Positions 35,656 through 46,151 of a stretch of DNA of 64,000 bases are shown here, one piece after another. The notes beneath the pieces were generated by a model. That model made no database searches. It was given only the letters and a program-made list of their open reading frames with translations, and had not been told where the DNA came from. Numbering within the stretch: the stretch's first letter is position 1; each line of letters begins with the position of its first letter. Origin of the DNA: Rhodospirillales bacterium. GTDB lineage: Bacteria > Pseudomonadota > Alphaproteobacteria > Rhodospirillales > JANQFP01. Both the position numbers and the translations under genes were made by a program. The stretch covers positions 1 to 64,000 of the forward strand of contig JANQFP010000242.1 of assembly GCA_028277795.1 (NCBI GenBank). Reading direction: 5' to 3'.

Positions 35656-35857
35656 GGGCGCATCCCTACCGTGATCGTTGATGGTCGAGTTTAGCGGCTC
35701 CGGCGGCCTCCGCGGTCATCTTTCGCGAGTCGGTCTCGACGCATTGCGGGCGGCACTTGACGCCCGCCGGGGGGCCTTGCATTCTCACACACCTTTCCAC
35801 GGCCGGCAGCCACCTTGATTCCTACGCTGCCTGAAGAAAGCCGCGTATCGCTTTGAA

Positions 35858-36445
35858 ATGTTTCTTCTCATCGACAACTACGACAGCTTCACCTACAACC
35901 TCCTGCATTTCCTGGGAGAGCTCGGCGCCGAGATCGAGGTGCGGCGCAACGACGTGCTGAGCGCCGACGAGGCCCTGGCCATGGAGCCGCAAGGACTGGT
36001 CATCTCGCCCGGCCCCTGCGATCCCGACAGCGCCGGCATCTGCCTGGAGCTGATCACCAAGGCCGCCGGCCGCCTGCCCATCCTCGGCGTGTGCCTGGGC
36101 CATCAGTCCATCGGCCAGGCTTTCGGCGGCCGGGTGGTGCGCGCCCCGGCCCCGATGCACGGCAAGCTGAGCGCCATCCGCCATCGCGGCAGCGACGTGT
36201 TCGCGGGCCTGCCCGACCCCTTCACGGCCACCCGCTACCATTCGCTGATGGTGGCTGCCGAGGACCTTCCCGATTGCCTCGAGGTGACCGCCGAGAGCGA
36301 GGACGGGGTGATCCAGGGGCTGGCCCACCGGGAGCTGCCCGTCTACGGCGTCCAGTTCCATCCGGAAAGCATCGCCTCCGAGCACGGCCACGACCTCCTG
36401 CGCAACTTCCTCGACCTGGCAACCAACAGAAAGATCGCGGCATGA
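35858..36445 (+). CDS. trpG: Anthranilate synthase glutamine amidotransferase subunit
   Basis: This class I glutamine amidotransferase (195 residues) supplies ammonia for anthranilate synthesis and may also serve p-aminobenzoate synthesis. It begins [20 protein letters not shown], has the catalytic cysteine in [15 protein letters not shown] (about residue 81) and the His/Glu pair in [15 protein letters not shown]. Its stop overlaps the trpD start (ATGA). No trpE lies in the window. Confidence 0.95.
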   Translation: MFLLIDNYDSFTYNLLHFLGELGAEIEVRRNDVLSADEALAMEPQGLVISPGPCDPDSAGICLELITKAAGRLPILGVCLGHQSIGQAFGGRVVRAPAPMHGKLSAIRHRGSDVFAGLPDPFTATRYHSLMVAAEDLPDCLEVTAESEDGVIQGLAHRELPVYGVQFHPESIASEHGHDLLRNFLDLATNRKIAA

Positions 36446-37500
36446 GCGAGCCCATGACCGACATGAAGGCGCTCCTGGCCAAGGTGGCGACCGGCGCCAC
36501 CCTGAGCGAGGCGGAGGCCGAGCAGGCCTTCGACATCATCATGACCGGCAACGCCACCCCGGCCCAGATCGGCGCCTTCCTGATGGCCCTGAGGGTGCGC
36601 GGCGAGACCGTGGCGGAGATCACAGGCGCCGTCCGCACCATGCGGGCCAAGGCCCTGCACGTGGCCGCCCCCGACGGCGCCATCGACATCGTCGGCACCG
36701 GCGGCGACGCCTCGGGCACCTACAACATCTCCACCGGCGCCGCCCTGGTCGTGGCCGGCTGCGGCGTGCCGGTGGCCAAGCACGGCAACCGGGCCCTGTC
36801 GTCCAAGTCCGGTTCCGCCGACGTGCTGACCGCGCTGGGCGTCAACCTGGACGCCGACATGACCCTGGTCGAGCGCGCCATCCGCGAGGCCCGCTTCGGG
36901 TTCCTGATGGCACCGCGGCACCACAGCGCCATGCGCCACGTGGGCGGGCCGCGGGTGGAGCTGGGCACCCGCACCATCTTCAACCTTCTCGGCCCCCTGT
37001 CCAATCCGGCCGGGGTCAAGCGCCAGTTCACCGGCGCCTTCGCCCGCGAGTGGATCGACCCCATGGCCCGGGTGCTGGGCAACCTGGGGTGCGAGCGGGC
37101 GTGGGTGGTGCACGGCGCCGACGGCCTCGACGAGCTGACCACCACCGGTCCCACCCACGTGGCCGAGCTCAAGGATGGCGACGTCAGCCTGTTCGACGTC
37201 ACCCCGGCGGATGCCGGGCTGCCGGTCGCGCGGCCCGAGGACCTCAAGGGTGGCACGCCTGAAAACAACGCCCAGGCCATGCGCGACCTGCTGGACGGCA
37301 AGGCCGGGCCGTTCCGCGACGTGGTCCTGTTCAATGCTGCCGCCTCCCTGATGGTGGCCGGCACCGCCTCCAATCTGGCCGACGGGGTGTCCCAGGCCGC
37401 CGCCGCCATCGACCAGGGCAAGGCGCGGACGGCTCTGGAGACCCTGGTCGCCATCACCAACACCGAGATCCCGGCAACCGAGGAAGCGACGGCAGGATAG
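36442..37500 (+). CDS. trpD: Anthranilate phosphoribosyltransferase
   Basis: This enzyme transfers phosphoribosyl from PRPP to anthranilate, step two of tryptophan synthesis. The 352-residue protein has [17 protein letters not shown] (PRPP-binding), [36 protein letters not shown] and [15 protein letters not shown]. It is translationally coupled to trpG and is followed by trpC after 4 bp. Confidence 0.97.
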   Translation: MSEPMTDMKALLAKVATGATLSEAEAEQAFDIIMTGNATPAQIGAFLMALRVRGETVAEITGAVRTMRAKALHVAAPDGAIDIVGTGGDASGTYNISTGAALVVAGCGVPVAKHGNRALSSKSGSADVLTALGVNLDADMTLVERAIREARFGFLMAPRHHSAMRHVGGPRVELGTRTIFNLLGPLSNPAGVKRQFTGAFAREWIDPMARVLGNLGCERAWVVHGADGLDELTTTGPTHVAELKDGDVSLFDVTPADAGLPVARPEDLKGGTPENNAQAMRDLLDGKAGPFRDVVLFNAAASLMVAGTASNLADGVSQAAAAIDQGKARTALETLVAITNTEIPATEEATAG

Positions 37501-37504
37501 CCCC

Positions 37505-38320
37505 ATGAGCGACGTGCTCGCCCGCATCTGCGCCGACAAACGCCAGCACGTGGCGCGCCGCCGGGCGGAGCGGTCTCCGGCCGACGTCGAGGCGGCGGCA
37601 CGGGACGCCTCGCCGCCGCGCGGCTTTGCCGACAGCTTGGTGGCGGCCGACGCCGAGGGCCGTTACGGCCTGATCGCGGAGATCAAACGCGCATCGCCGT
37701 CGAAAGGGCTGATCCGCGCCGACTTCGACCCGGCCACCCTGGCCCGGGCCTATGCGGCGGCCGGCGCGGCCTGCCTGTCGGTCCTCACCGACGAGCCCTA
37801 TTTCCAGGGGGCCGACGAGCACCTGTTGGCGGCGCGGGCGGCGGTGCCGCTGCCGGTGCTGCGCAAGGACTTCATGCTGGACCCCTACCAGATCGCCGAG
37901 GCCCGCGTCCTGGGCGCCGACTGCGTGCTGCTGATCATGGCGGCGCTCACCGACGACCAGGCCCGGGAGCTGGAGGCGGCGGCCCGCCAATGGGGCATGG
38001 ACGTCCTGGTGGAGGTCCACGATCGCGCCGAGATGGAGCGGGCCCTGCATCTGGACGCCCGCCTGATCGGGGTCAACAACCGCGACCTGCGGACCCTGAG
38101 CGTGGACATCGCGACCACCGAGGCCCTGGCACCCATGGTGCCGCCGGATCGCATGCTGATCAGCGAAAGCGGCCTGGCGGGACCCGAGGACCTCGCCCGC
38201 CTGTCGCGGGCCGGCGCCGACGGGTTCCTGATCGGCGAGTCCCTGATGCGTCACGACGACGTGGAGGCGGCGACCCGGGCTTTGCTGGAACCCCAGCCGG
38301 CGCCGGCGGCGACGGTCTGA
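37505..38320 (+). CDS. trpC: Indole-3-glycerol-phosphate synthase
   Basis: This TIM-barrel enzyme closes the indole ring in tryptophan synthesis. The 271-residue protein shows [20 protein letters not shown] (catalytic lysine), [49 protein letters not shown] and [15 protein letters not shown]. It is the third gene of trpGDC, with moaC 5 bp downstream. Confidence 0.97.
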   Translation: MSDVLARICADKRQHVARRRAERSPADVEAAARDASPPRGFADSLVAADAEGRYGLIAEIKRASPSKGLIRADFDPATLARAYAAAGAACLSVLTDEPYFQGADEHLLAARAAVPLPVLRKDFMLDPYQIAEARVLGADCVLLIMAALTDDQARELEAAARQWGMDVLVEVHDRAEMERALHLDARLIGVNNRDLRTLSVDIATTEALAPMVPPDRMLISESGLAGPEDLARLSRAGADGFLIGESLMRHDDVEAATRALLEPQPAPAATV

Positions 38321-38325
38321 CCGGC

Positions 38326-38802
38326 ATGGCGAAGCTCACCCACCTGGACGCCGAGGGCAACGCGGTCATGGTCGACGTCTCGGACAAGGACGTCACCGAG
38401 CGCACGGCCACCGCCAAGGGGTCGGTGCTCATGCAGCCCGAGACCCTGGCCATGATCCGCGGCGGCACGGCGAAGAAAGGCGACGTGCTGAGCGTCGCCC
38501 AGTTGGCCGGGATCATGGGCGCCAAACGCACGCCCGACCTGGTGCCCCTGTGTCACCCGCTGACCCTGACATCGGTCGAGGTGACGTTGACGCCGGACGA
38601 CGCCCGCAACGCCATCGACATCACCGCCACCTGCCGCCTCGCCGGACGCACCGGCGTCGAGATGGAGGCGTTGACGGCCGTCACCGTGGCCGCGCTCACC
38701 GTCTACGACATGTGCAAGGCGGTGGACCGGGGCATGCGCATCACCCACATCCGGCTGGTCCACAAGGCCGGCGGCAAGTCCGGCACCTTTCAGGCCGATT
38801 GA
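38326..38802 (+). CDS. moaC: Cyclic pyranopterin monophosphate synthase MoaC
   Basis: MoaC converts the cyclised GTP product of MoaA to cyclic pyranopterin in molybdenum cofactor synthesis. The 158-residue protein has the active-site stretches [13 protein letters not shown] and [24 protein letters not shown] and ends with KSGTFQAD. The trpGDC-moaC-moeA order is standard in alphaproteobacteria. The stop overlaps the moeA start by one base. Confidence 0.96.
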   Translation: MAKLTHLDAEGNAVMVDVSDKDVTERTATAKGSVLMQPETLAMIRGGTAKKGDVLSVAQLAGIMGAKRTPDLVPLCHPLTLTSVEVTLTPDDARNAIDITATCRLAGRTGVEMEALTAVTVAALTVYDMCKAVDRGMRITHIRLVHKAGGKSGTFQAD

Positions 38803-40034
38803 TGGCAGCGCCATCGATGATCCCCGTCGCGGAGGCGGTGGCGCGGGTGGTGTCCGGGTTCCAAACCCTGGCCGCCGAGCAGGTGGCGGTGGGCGAGGCC
38901 CTGGGCCGGGTGCTGGCCGAGGACTTGGCGGCCCGGGTCAGCCATCCGCCGGCCGCCGTCTCCTCCATGGACGGGTACGCGGTGCGCGCCGCCGATGTGG
39001 GCACGGCGCCCGCCACCTTGCGGCTGGTCGGCGAATCGGCCGCCGGCGCCGGGTTCCCCGGCACGGTGGGTGCCGGCGAGACGGTCCGCATTTTCACCGG
39101 CGCCCCGCTGCCGGACGGTGCCGACGCGGTCGAGATGCAGGAGAACACCGAGGCCGACGGCGACCGCATCACCCTCAACCAACCGGTGACCGCCGGCCGC
39201 TTCATCCGCGCCGCCGGCATGGACTTCCGGGCCGGCGACGTGCTGCTCACCGCCGGCACCGTGCTCACCGGCCGCGACATCGGCCTCGCCGCGTCCATGA
39301 ACGCGCCCTGGCTCAAGGTGCGCCGACGGCCGCGGGTCGCCATCCTGGCCACCGGCGACGAGGTGGTCATGCCCGGCGAGCCCATGGGGCCCCATCAAAT
39401 CGTCAGCTCCAACAGCCTGGCCCTGGGCGCCTATGTTACCGCCCTCGGCGGCGAGCCGCTGAACCTGGGCATCGCCGGTGACGACGAGGAGTCCCTGGCC
39501 GCCGCCGTGGCCGGGGCGCGGGGCGCTGACCTGCTGGTCACCATCGGCGGCGCCTCGGTGGGCGATTACGACCTGGTGCGCAAGGTCCTCGGCGGGTCGG
39601 GTCTGGACCTCACCTTCTACAAGGTCGCCATGCGGCCCGGAAAGCCGCTGATCTTCGGGCGCCTCGCCGAGGTCCCGGTGCTCGGACTGCCGGGCAATCC
39701 GGTGTCCGTCGGGGTCACCAGCGTGATCTTCCTCAAGCCGGCCATGGAGACCATGCTGGGCCTGTCTGCCGGTGACGACGCGCCGCCCGAGACCGCCCGC
39801 CTGGGCCGCGACCTGGCGGCCAACGACCAGCGCCAGGACTATCTCCGGGCTGCGCTTGTCATCGATGCCGACGGCGAGGCCGTCGCCACCCCCTTCGAGC
39901 GCCAGGACAGCGCCATGATGGCCCTGTTCGCCGCCGCCGACTGCCTGGTGGTGCGGCCGCCCCATGCGCCGCCGGCGCGGGCCGGGGAAAGGGTCGAGAT
40001 CATCCGCCTGCGCGAGGGCCGGGTCTCCGTTTAG
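38802..40034 (+). CDS. moeA: Molybdopterin molybdenumtransferase MoeA
   Basis: MoeA inserts molybdate into adenylated molybdopterin. The 410-residue protein has SSMDGYAVRAADV, RIFTGAPLPDGADAVEMQE, VAILATGDEVVMPG, TIGGASVGDYDLVRKVL and RPGKPLIFGRLAEVPVLGLPG, the usual domain sequence. It is the last gene of the trpGDC-moaC-moeA run. Confidence 0.96.
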   Translation: MAAPSMIPVAEAVARVVSGFQTLAAEQVAVGEALGRVLAEDLAARVSHPPAAVSSMDGYAVRAADVGTAPATLRLVGESAAGAGFPGTVGAGETVRIFTGAPLPDGADAVEMQENTEADGDRITLNQPVTAGRFIRAAGMDFRAGDVLLTAGTVLTGRDIGLAASMNAPWLKVRRRPRVAILATGDEVVMPGEPMGPHQIVSSNSLALGAYVTALGGEPLNLGIAGDDEESLAAAVAGARGADLLVTIGGASVGDYDLVRKVLGGSGLDLTFYKVAMRPGKPLIFGRLAEVPVLGLPGNPVSVGVTSVIFLKPAMETMLGLSAGDDAPPETARLGRDLAANDQRQDYLRAALVIDADGEAVATPFERQDSAMMALFAAADCLVVRPPHAPPARAGERVEIIRLREGRVSV

Positions 40035-40200
40035 CGGCCCGGTCCCGCACCGGCTCTGTGCAGCCGGCAACCATCGCCATGGCGACCGACGGCACGACCG
40101 TGCTCGCCATACGGCCGTGGTCCCCAGCGCAGACCATGACAGGGATCATGGGCCGCGGCGCGGCGCCCCCGATACAAAAAAGAGAGCGGCAAAAGAGGGG

Positions 40201-40229
40201 TTGACGCGGGACGAGAACCAAACTAGAAC
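40201..40229 (+). promoter_or_regulatory. lexA promoter with alphaproteobacterial SOS box
   Basis: GAAC-CAAACTA-GAAC (40215-40229) is an exact match to the alphaproteobacterial LexA box GAAC-N7-GAAC. It overlaps the -10 (TAGAAC, 40224) of a promoter whose -35 is TTGACG (40201), 17 bp upstream. This shows LexA autoregulation. Confidence 0.88.
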
Positions 40230-40324
40230 ATGTATGGACGTTTTTCTTTTGTTCCATATGTTGTGCGGGGAGCGGGGTCGACCGCCAAGCCCCTCCCCGG
40301 TCGGAAAGGAAGCAGGAACCGACC

Positions 40325-41053
40325 ATGTTGACGCGAAAACAGTATGAGCTGCTGGTGCTGATCGACTCGCGTCTGCGCGACACCGGGGTCTCGCCCTCCT
40401 TCGACGAGATGAAGGATGCCCTGGGGCTGCGCTCCAAGTCCGGCATCCATCGGCTGATCACCGGGTTGGAGGAGCGCGGCTTCATCCGCCGCCTGCCCCA
40501 CCGTGCCCGTGCGCTGGAGGTTCTCCGCCTGCCGGAGAACATCGCCGCGACGGCCGCCAAGCCGACCAAGGGCCGGCCCCCGCGCCGCGGGGCCGCCGCC
40601 AACGGCTTCGCCCCCAACGTCATCCAGGGCGACTTCAAGATGCCCGGCACGCCCGTGCCCGCCGACTCCGAGGCCGTGCAGCTTCCGCTCTACGGCCGCA
40701 TCGCCGCCGGCACCCCCATCGAGGCCCTGCGCGACCATTCCCACATGGTGGACGTGCCGGCCAGCCTGCTCGGCACCGGCGAGCACTTCGCCCTGGAGGT
40801 GGACGGCGATTCCATGGTCGAGGCGGGGATCCGCGATGGCGACACGGTGGTGGTGCGGAGCTGCGACACCGCCGAGAACGGCAGCATCGTGGTGGCCCTG
40901 GTGGACAACGAGGAGGTCACCCTTAAGCGCCTGCGCCGCAAGGGACATTCGGTCGCCCTCGAGCCCGCCAACAAGGCTTACGAGACCCGCATCTTCGGGC
41001 CTGATCAGGTTCAGGTTCAGGGTCGACTGGTCGGCCTGATCCGTAAATACTAG
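40325..41053 (+). CDS. lexA: SOS repressor LexA
   Basis: LexA represses DNA damage genes and self-cleaves when RecA is activated. The 242-residue protein has an N-terminal winged helix ([40 protein letters not shown]) and a C-terminal S24 peptidase domain. The cleavage site is in the Ala-Gly-type linker [14 protein letters not shown], the nucleophile is in [12 protein letters not shown] (Ser), and the general base is in [14 protein letters not shown] (Lys). The 60-residue linker is long, as in other alphaproteobacteria. Confidence 0.97.
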   Translation: MLTRKQYELLVLIDSRLRDTGVSPSFDEMKDALGLRSKSGIHRLITGLEERGFIRRLPHRARALEVLRLPENIAATAAKPTKGRPPRRGAAANGFAPNVIQGDFKMPGTPVPADSEAVQLPLYGRIAAGTPIEALRDHSHMVDVPASLLGTGEHFALEVDGDSMVEAGIRDGDTVVVRSCDTAENGSIVVALVDNEEVTLKRLRRKGHSVALEPANKAYETRIFGPDQVQVQGRLVGLIRKY

Positions 41054-41108
41054 GCGCCGGCGTCCCGTCGGCCCCGGCCGGGGGTCAACCCACGGAAAAG
41101 GGGACCGC

Positions 41109-42416
41109 ATGCGCCGTCTGCTGATCCTGTTCATCATCGTCGGGTTCTTCTTCGGCATCCCGGCGGCGTTTCTTTGGGCGGCCGTGGAGCAGCAGCCGGC
41201 GGTCGGCAAGGTGCCTTTGGTCGACGCCGAGGCCGCCGCCCGGGCGCGCGCGCTGCTGCACCGCTTCAAGCACAGCCTGGAGCGGAGCGAGCGCGTCCAC
41301 ACCCTGTCGGTGTCGCGCCAGGACCTCAACGGGCTCCTCGCCTTCGCCGCCCGCGGGGTGCCCGGATTCGGCGGCCGGGTGGACGCCGAGCCCTCCGCCG
41401 TGACCCTGGTGACCACCGTCCAGTTGCCGCCGAACCCGCGGGGCCGCTACCTGAACCTCAGCCTGTCGCTCGCCACCTCGGAGACGGGATTGCGGGTCGG
41501 CGACTTGAAAGCGGGCCCGGTGCGCGTTCCCGGCGACCTCCTTCAGCCACTGGTCAAGCTGGGCCTCGATCTGGCCCTCGGCGAAGACCTGGGCAGCGTG
41601 GGCATGGACGCCATCCGCTCCATCGACGTCCAGCGCGACGTCATCACCGTCGGCTACCGCTTGGCCAAGCGGGACCTGGTGCGGGTCAAGGACCGCATGA
41701 AGGAGCGCCTGGCCGCCGCGGAGCCGCTGGGCGATCCGGAAACCGTCCAGGTCTATTACGCGGCGCTGGTCGACATCGGCCGCAGCGGCACCATCCGGTC
41801 CGGATCCGTGGCCCAGCTCGTGGGCCCCGTGTTCCAACTGGCCCGTGAGCGCTCGGCCCAGGCCGACCCCACCGACGAGAACCGGGCCGCCATCCTGGCC
41901 CTGGCTATGTACTGCGGCAACCTGCTGTTCGAGAACATCATCGGCGCCGTGCGCACCCCCGACCTCAAGGCCCACGTGCCCGCCTGCCGCCGCCAGGTGG
42001 TCCTCGGCGGCCGTCACGACCTGATGCTGCATTTCATCTACTCGGCGGCGCTGAAGCTGGCCTCGGACAGTGGCGTCGCCTTCGTCGCCGGCGAGTTCAA
42101 GGAGGTCCTGGACAGCGGCCGTGGCGGCAGCGGCTTCAGTTTCGCCGACCTGGCGGCCGACCGCGCCGGCGTCCGCTTCGCCGAGGTCGCCACCGACGGC
42201 GATGCCGGGGCCCGCCGCCTGCAGGCGATCCTCGCCGGGCAGAATCTGGAGTCCCTCTTCTTCCCGCGCGTCGACGGGCTGTCCGAGGCGATGACCGAAG
42301 CCGAGTTCAAGCGCCGTTACGGCGGCGTCGACAGCGCCGCCTACCGCGCCGTGGTCGCCGACATCGACCGGCGCATCGCCGATTGCGCCGCCTACCAGGG
42401 CGGCGGCTCTGCTTAG
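41109..42416 (+). CDS. Membrane-anchored conserved hypothetical protein
   Basis: This 435-residue protein has one N-terminal membrane helix (LLILFIIVGFFFGIPAAFLWAA) and a large domain presumably outside the cytoplasm. Some features stand out: TLSVSRQDLNGLLAFAARGVPG near residue 65, a paired-cysteine region CGNLLFENIIGAV...VPACRRQVVLGGRHDLMLHFIYSAAL (about 265-315), and MTEAEFKRRYGGVDSAAYRAVVADID near the end. The HDLMLHFIYSAA segment recurs in uncharacterised bacterial proteins I recall, but I cannot give a function. It lies between lexA and the convergent comEC, sharing 4 bp with comEC. Confidence 0.75.
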   Translation: MRRLLILFIIVGFFFGIPAAFLWAAVEQQPAVGKVPLVDAEAAARARALLHRFKHSLERSERVHTLSVSRQDLNGLLAFAARGVPGFGGRVDAEPSAVTLVTTVQLPPNPRGRYLNLSLSLATSETGLRVGDLKAGPVRVPGDLLQPLVKLGLDLALGEDLGSVGMDAIRSIDVQRDVITVGYRLAKRDLVRVKDRMKERLAAAEPLGDPETVQVYYAALVDIGRSGTIRSGSVAQLVGPVFQLARERSAQADPTDENRAAILALAMYCGNLLFENIIGAVRTPDLKAHVPACRRQVVLGGRHDLMLHFIYSAALKLASDSGVAFVAGEFKEVLDSGRGGSGFSFADLAADRAGVRFAEVATDGDAGARRLQAILAGQNLESLFFPRVDGLSEAMTEAEFKRRYGGVDSAAYRAVVADIDRRIADCAAYQGGGSA

Positions 42417-44560
42417 CTCTCCGGTCCGGCTGGGGTATGGCGCGGCTTCGGCCGGGCCACCCACGGGCGGTGTCCGCGCCGGGCGTTGACCGTCTCGACA
42501 CGCACCGTCTCGCCGTCCAGCCACAGCGCGTGGCCGCCCTCGCGCCACAGATCGAAGCGGTCGATGACCGTCGCCGCCGGGCACGGCCTGCGGACCGGGA
42601 CCCGGCTGACCACGACATCCGCCAGCCAGCAGTCCTCGATCAGTGCGCCTTCCTGGCCGACCAGGGCGACGACGCGGCCGCCGTGACGGTACAGGCACCC
42701 CTGGGCGTCGCACGCCAGGGGGCCGTCGGGCCAGCGCCCGGTCTCGGGCCACGGCGCGCTCTCCTCCTGGCCGGCCCGGCGCAGCCAGGTCTCGCCGGTG
42801 AAGCGGGCGGTGCGCACCGACGAGACCGCCAGCAGGCCCGAGTCCACCCGCACCGCCATCAGGGCGCCGCGGCCGTCGATCAGGACATGTGGCGGCTCCA
42901 CCAGGACCAGGGTGGCCATGCCGCCGGCGATGCCGGCCAGGCCCAGCAGGCGCCACCGCCGGCGCCACAGGCACAGCCACAAGCCGCCGACGGCCGCCGC
43001 CACCAGGCCCCAGGTGGGCATGGCCGGCAGCATGGCCACCGCGCCCGGCCACGACGCCACGGTCTCGGCGATCCGGATCACCGCCTCCACTCCCCAGGCC
43101 ATGGGGGTCAGCGCCACGGCCTCCAGATCGAACGGCATGAGCAGGAAGGCCGCCACCGCCCACGGCATGACCCACAGGGCGGTGATCGGCACCGCCACCA
43201 GGTTGGCGGCGAGGCCGTAATCGGCGAAGCGGTTGAAATGGTAGATCACGAACGGCAGGGTGGCGGCCCCGGCGATGAGGGTGGTCAGACCGACGCTACC
43301 GACGTAGAGGGCGATGCGCCGGCCCGGACCCGGCGCCCCGTCCGCCGCCGAACCCCGCCGCGCCGACAGCACCTCGAAGGCGGCGATCAGGGCGACGACG
43401 GCGGCGAACGACATCTGGAAGCTGGGCCCGAGAAGGCTTTCCGGCTGCACCAGCAGGACCACGACGGCGGCCCAGGCCACGGTCCGCATGGACAGTCCGC
43501 GGCGGTCGACCAGCACCGCCACCAGCACCAGGCCGATCATCAGGAAGGCCCGCTGGGTGGGCACCGTGGCCCCCGCCATGAGGGCGTAGGCCAGGGCCCC
43601 GACGATGGCGGCGGCGGCGGCCCATTTCTTGATGGGATGGCGCAGGGCCAGCCGCGGCACCAGGGCCAGGGCGGCGCGCACGCCGACGAACAGGATGCCG
43701 GCGACGAGGCCGATATGGAGCCCGGAGATGGCCAGCAGGTGGGCCAGGCCGGCGTCGCGGATGGCGTCCATCACGGCGGGCGCGATGGCGCCCCGCTCGC
43801 CGGTCATCAGCGCCGCCATGACCGGCCCGCTCCGTTGGTCGGTGTGCGCCAGCACCCGATCGACCACGGCGCGGCGCAGCCGGGCGATGGCGATGGCGGC
43901 AGAGAACCCGCCGCCTTCGGAGGCGGTGGCCACGACCGTCGCGGCGCCGTAGCCGAAGCCCACGGCCCCCAGCCGCTCGAAATAGGCGCGGCGCTGGAAA
44001 TCGAAGGCACCCGGCGCCGCCGGGGCCGGCGGTGGGCTGAGGGATGCGCGCACCCGGATCCAGTCGCCCGGATCGATGGCCGGCTGGGATCCGGTGAGGC
44101 GCAGGCGGGCCCGCTCCGGCGTCCGCGCCGCCGCCACCCTGGAGATGCGCAGGCGGTCCAGGGTCACGCGGACGGCCTTGGGGCGGGTCTCCACGGCCAC
44201 CACCCGGCCGACCACGCTGGCCGCGCCCAGGGGCTCGGACAGGACGGGTGCCGCCACCGTGCTGGCCCGCCATTGCGCCCCGGCGAACCCGGCACCCAGC
44301 AGGACGACGCCAGAGGCCACCAGCAGGGCCGTCGTCCACGGGCCGCGGTCGCCGGCAGCGGCACGCCCCGCAGCCACGGCGGCGGCGCCGGACAGGGCCA
44401 CGATAGCCAGCCCCACCCAAAAGGGCGGCTCGACAGGCAACGAGAAATAGAGTCCGATGCCGCACCCCAGCAGGACCGGGGTCCACAGCACCCAGCGGTC
44501 CCGTTCGGCGACCAGCCGCCGGCCCCACCGGTGGACCGCCGCCTCTGGCCGCCGAAACAT
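42413..44560 (-). CDS. comEC: ComEC/Rec2-family membrane protein
   Basis: ComEC forms the inner-membrane channel for DNA uptake in transformable bacteria. The 715-residue protein has an N-terminal DUF4131-like domain with early helices, then the competence core of about eight helices with AHLLAISGLHIGLVAGILFVG and PTQRAFLMIGLVLVA, the family signature. The C-terminal part (about residues 560-715) occupies the place of the metallo-beta-lactamase domain but has no HxHxDH motif. That is usual for alphaproteobacterial members and implies loss of nuclease activity. The ATG at 44560 is preferred to the TTG just before it. Divergent from gltX. Confidence 0.9.
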   Translation of the reverse strand: MFRRPEAAVHRWGRRLVAERDRWVLWTPVLLGCGIGLYFSLPVEPPFWVGLAIVALSGAAAVAAGRAAAGDRGPWTTALLVASGVVLLGAGFAGAQWRASTVAAPVLSEPLGAASVVGRVVAVETRPKAVRVTLDRLRISRVAAARTPERARLRLTGSQPAIDPGDWIRVRASLSPPPAPAAPGAFDFQRRAYFERLGAVGFGYGAATVVATASEGGGFSAAIAIARLRRAVVDRVLAHTDQRSGPVMAALMTGERGAIAPAVMDAIRDAGLAHLLAISGLHIGLVAGILFVGVRAALALVPRLALRHPIKKWAAAAAIVGALAYALMAGATVPTQRAFLMIGLVLVAVLVDRRGLSMRTVAWAAVVVLLVQPESLLGPSFQMSFAAVVALIAAFEVLSARRGSAADGAPGPGRRIALYVGSVGLTTLIAGAATLPFVIYHFNRFADYGLAANLVAVPITALWVMPWAVAAFLLMPFDLEAVALTPMAWGVEAVIRIAETVASWPGAVAMLPAMPTWGLVAAAVGGLWLCLWRRRWRLLGLAGIAGGMATLVLVEPPHVLIDGRGALMAVRVDSGLLAVSSVRTARFTGETWLRRAGQEESAPWPETGRWPDGPLACDAQGCLYRHGGRVVALVGQEGALIEDCWLADVVVSRVPVRRPCPAATVIDRFDLWREGGHALWLDGETVRVETVNARRGHRPWVARPKPRHTPAGPES

Positions 44561-44638
44561 CAACCGACGGCCCCGTTAGGGTTTTGCTGCATGTGCGAAC
44601 AGACTGTGCTAAACCTTCGGGCGTTTTAATGGCCGACC

Positions 44639-46078
44639 ATGATACATCAGGATGCGATGACCGTCGTGACGCGCTTCGCGCCCTCGCCCACCGGCTACCT
44701 GCATATCGGCGGCGCCCGCACGGCGCTGTTCAACTGGCTGTACGCGCGCCATCACCAGCGCCACGGCAGCGGCGGGCGGTTTCTCCTGCGTATCGAGGAC
44801 ACGGACCGCGCCCGGTCCACGGAGGAGGCGGTCGCGGCCATCGTCGACGGTCTGGCGTGGATGGGGCTCGATTGGGACGGCGAGCCGATCTCCCAGTTCG
44901 CCCGCGCCGGGCGCCACGCGGAGGCCGCCGCGACCCTGCTCGCTGAGGGCAAGGCGTACCGCTGCTACTGCTCGCCGGAAGAGCTCGCCGCCATGCGCGA
45001 GCAGGCCCGCCGCGAGGGCCGCAAGAGGCTCTACGACGGCCGTTGGCGCGACCGCAGCCCCGACGAGACGCCGCCGGGCGTCGACCCGGTGATCCGGTTC
45101 AAGGCGCCGCAGACCGGGGAAACCGTGGTCGATGACCTTGTCCAGGGCACGGTCCAGGTGGCCAACGATCAGCTCGACGACATGATTCTGTTGCGCGCCG
45201 ACGGAACACCCACTTACATGCTGGCGGTGGTGGTCGACGACCACGACATGGGCGTCACCCGCGTGATCCGGGGTGACGACCACCTGACCAACACGTTCCG
45301 CCAGCTCCAGCTTTATCATGCCCTGGGATGGACGCCGCCCCGTTTCGCCCACATTCCCTTGATCCACGGCCCCGACGGCGCCCGCCTGTCCAAGCGGCAC
45401 GGTGCCCTGGGGGTCGAGGCGTACCGTGATGCCGGTTTCCTGCCCGAGGCCATGCGCAACTACCTGCTGCGCCTGGGCTGGTCCCATGGCGACGACGAGA
45501 TCATCAGCACCGACCAGGCCATCGACTGGTTCGATCTGGGCGGCGTCGGACGGGCGCCGGCACGGTTCGACATGGCCAGACTGACCAGCCTCAACGGCCA
45601 CTACCTGCGCCAGACCGACGATGGGACGCTGGCCGAACTGGTGCTGGCCGAGCTGGTGCGGCGGCGGTCCGGGCCGCTGCCGCCGGAGGCCGAGGCGCGC
45701 GTCGTTCACGGGCTGCCCGGCCTCAAGGAACGTGCGAAAACCCTATTGGAACTTGCTGAGAAAACGGAATTTTACACCAACGACCGCCCCCTCGAGTTGA
45801 CCGACAAGGCGGCCGGCCTGCTGACTCCCGACGCAAGGGACCGGCTGGGCCGCCTGCGCCGGCGCCTCGACGGGACGGAGGCGTGGACACGCGACGAACT
45901 GGAAACGGCGGCCCGCAGTTTCGCTGAACAAGAAAACACCAAGCTGGCCAAGATCGCCCAGCCCCTGCGGGCAGCGCTGACGGGAACCGACGTCTCGCCC
46001 CCCATCTTCGAGGTCATGGAAGTCCTGGGGCGCTCCGAGTCCCTGGGGCGCCTGGACGACGTCCTCGGCGGGCGATGA
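44639..46078 (+). CDS. gltX: Glutamyl-tRNA synthetase
   Basis: This class I synthetase charges tRNA-Glu (some alphaproteobacterial paralogues charge tRNA-Gln). The 479-residue protein has the HIGH-type motif [21 protein letters not shown] and the KMSKS-type motif [29 protein letters not shown]-like sequence ([15 protein letters not shown]) precedes the latter. The ATG at 44657 follows AGGATGCG and is an alternative start that fits the family beginning better. Many relatives carry two gltX copies; the second is not in this window. Confidence 0.95.
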   Translation: MIHQDAMTVVTRFAPSPTGYLHIGGARTALFNWLYARHHQRHGSGGRFLLRIEDTDRARSTEEAVAAIVDGLAWMGLDWDGEPISQFARAGRHAEAAATLLAEGKAYRCYCSPEELAAMREQARREGRKRLYDGRWRDRSPDETPPGVDPVIRFKAPQTGETVVDDLVQGTVQVANDQLDDMILLRADGTPTYMLAVVVDDHDMGVTRVIRGDDHLTNTFRQLQLYHALGWTPPRFAHIPLIHGPDGARLSKRHGALGVEAYRDAGFLPEAMRNYLLRLGWSHGDDEIISTDQAIDWFDLGGVGRAPARFDMARLTSLNGHYLRQTDDGTLAELVLAELVRRRSGPLPPEAEARVVHGLPGLKERAKTLLELAEKTEFYTNDRPLELTDKAAGLLTPDARDRLGRLRRRLDGTEAWTRDELETAARSFAEQENTKLAKIAQPLRAALTGTDVSPPIFEVMEVLGRSESLGRLDDVLGGR

Positions 46079-46151
46079 CGGCAGGACGGTGGCCCACCGG
46101 GACGGCGCACGCCGAAATCCCGGGGAACACCGGCATGGAGGGAAGCAGGCC

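Noticed and set aside
40251-40264. A second LexA box at GTTCCATATGTTGT
   Set aside because: The second half-site is off register for the GTTC-N7-GTTC form, unlike the exact box at 40215.
42383-44629. A 748-codon frame opposite comEC
   Set aside because: It is an antisense shadow with Gly/His/Gln/Arg-rich composition; ComEC motifs are clear on the other strand.
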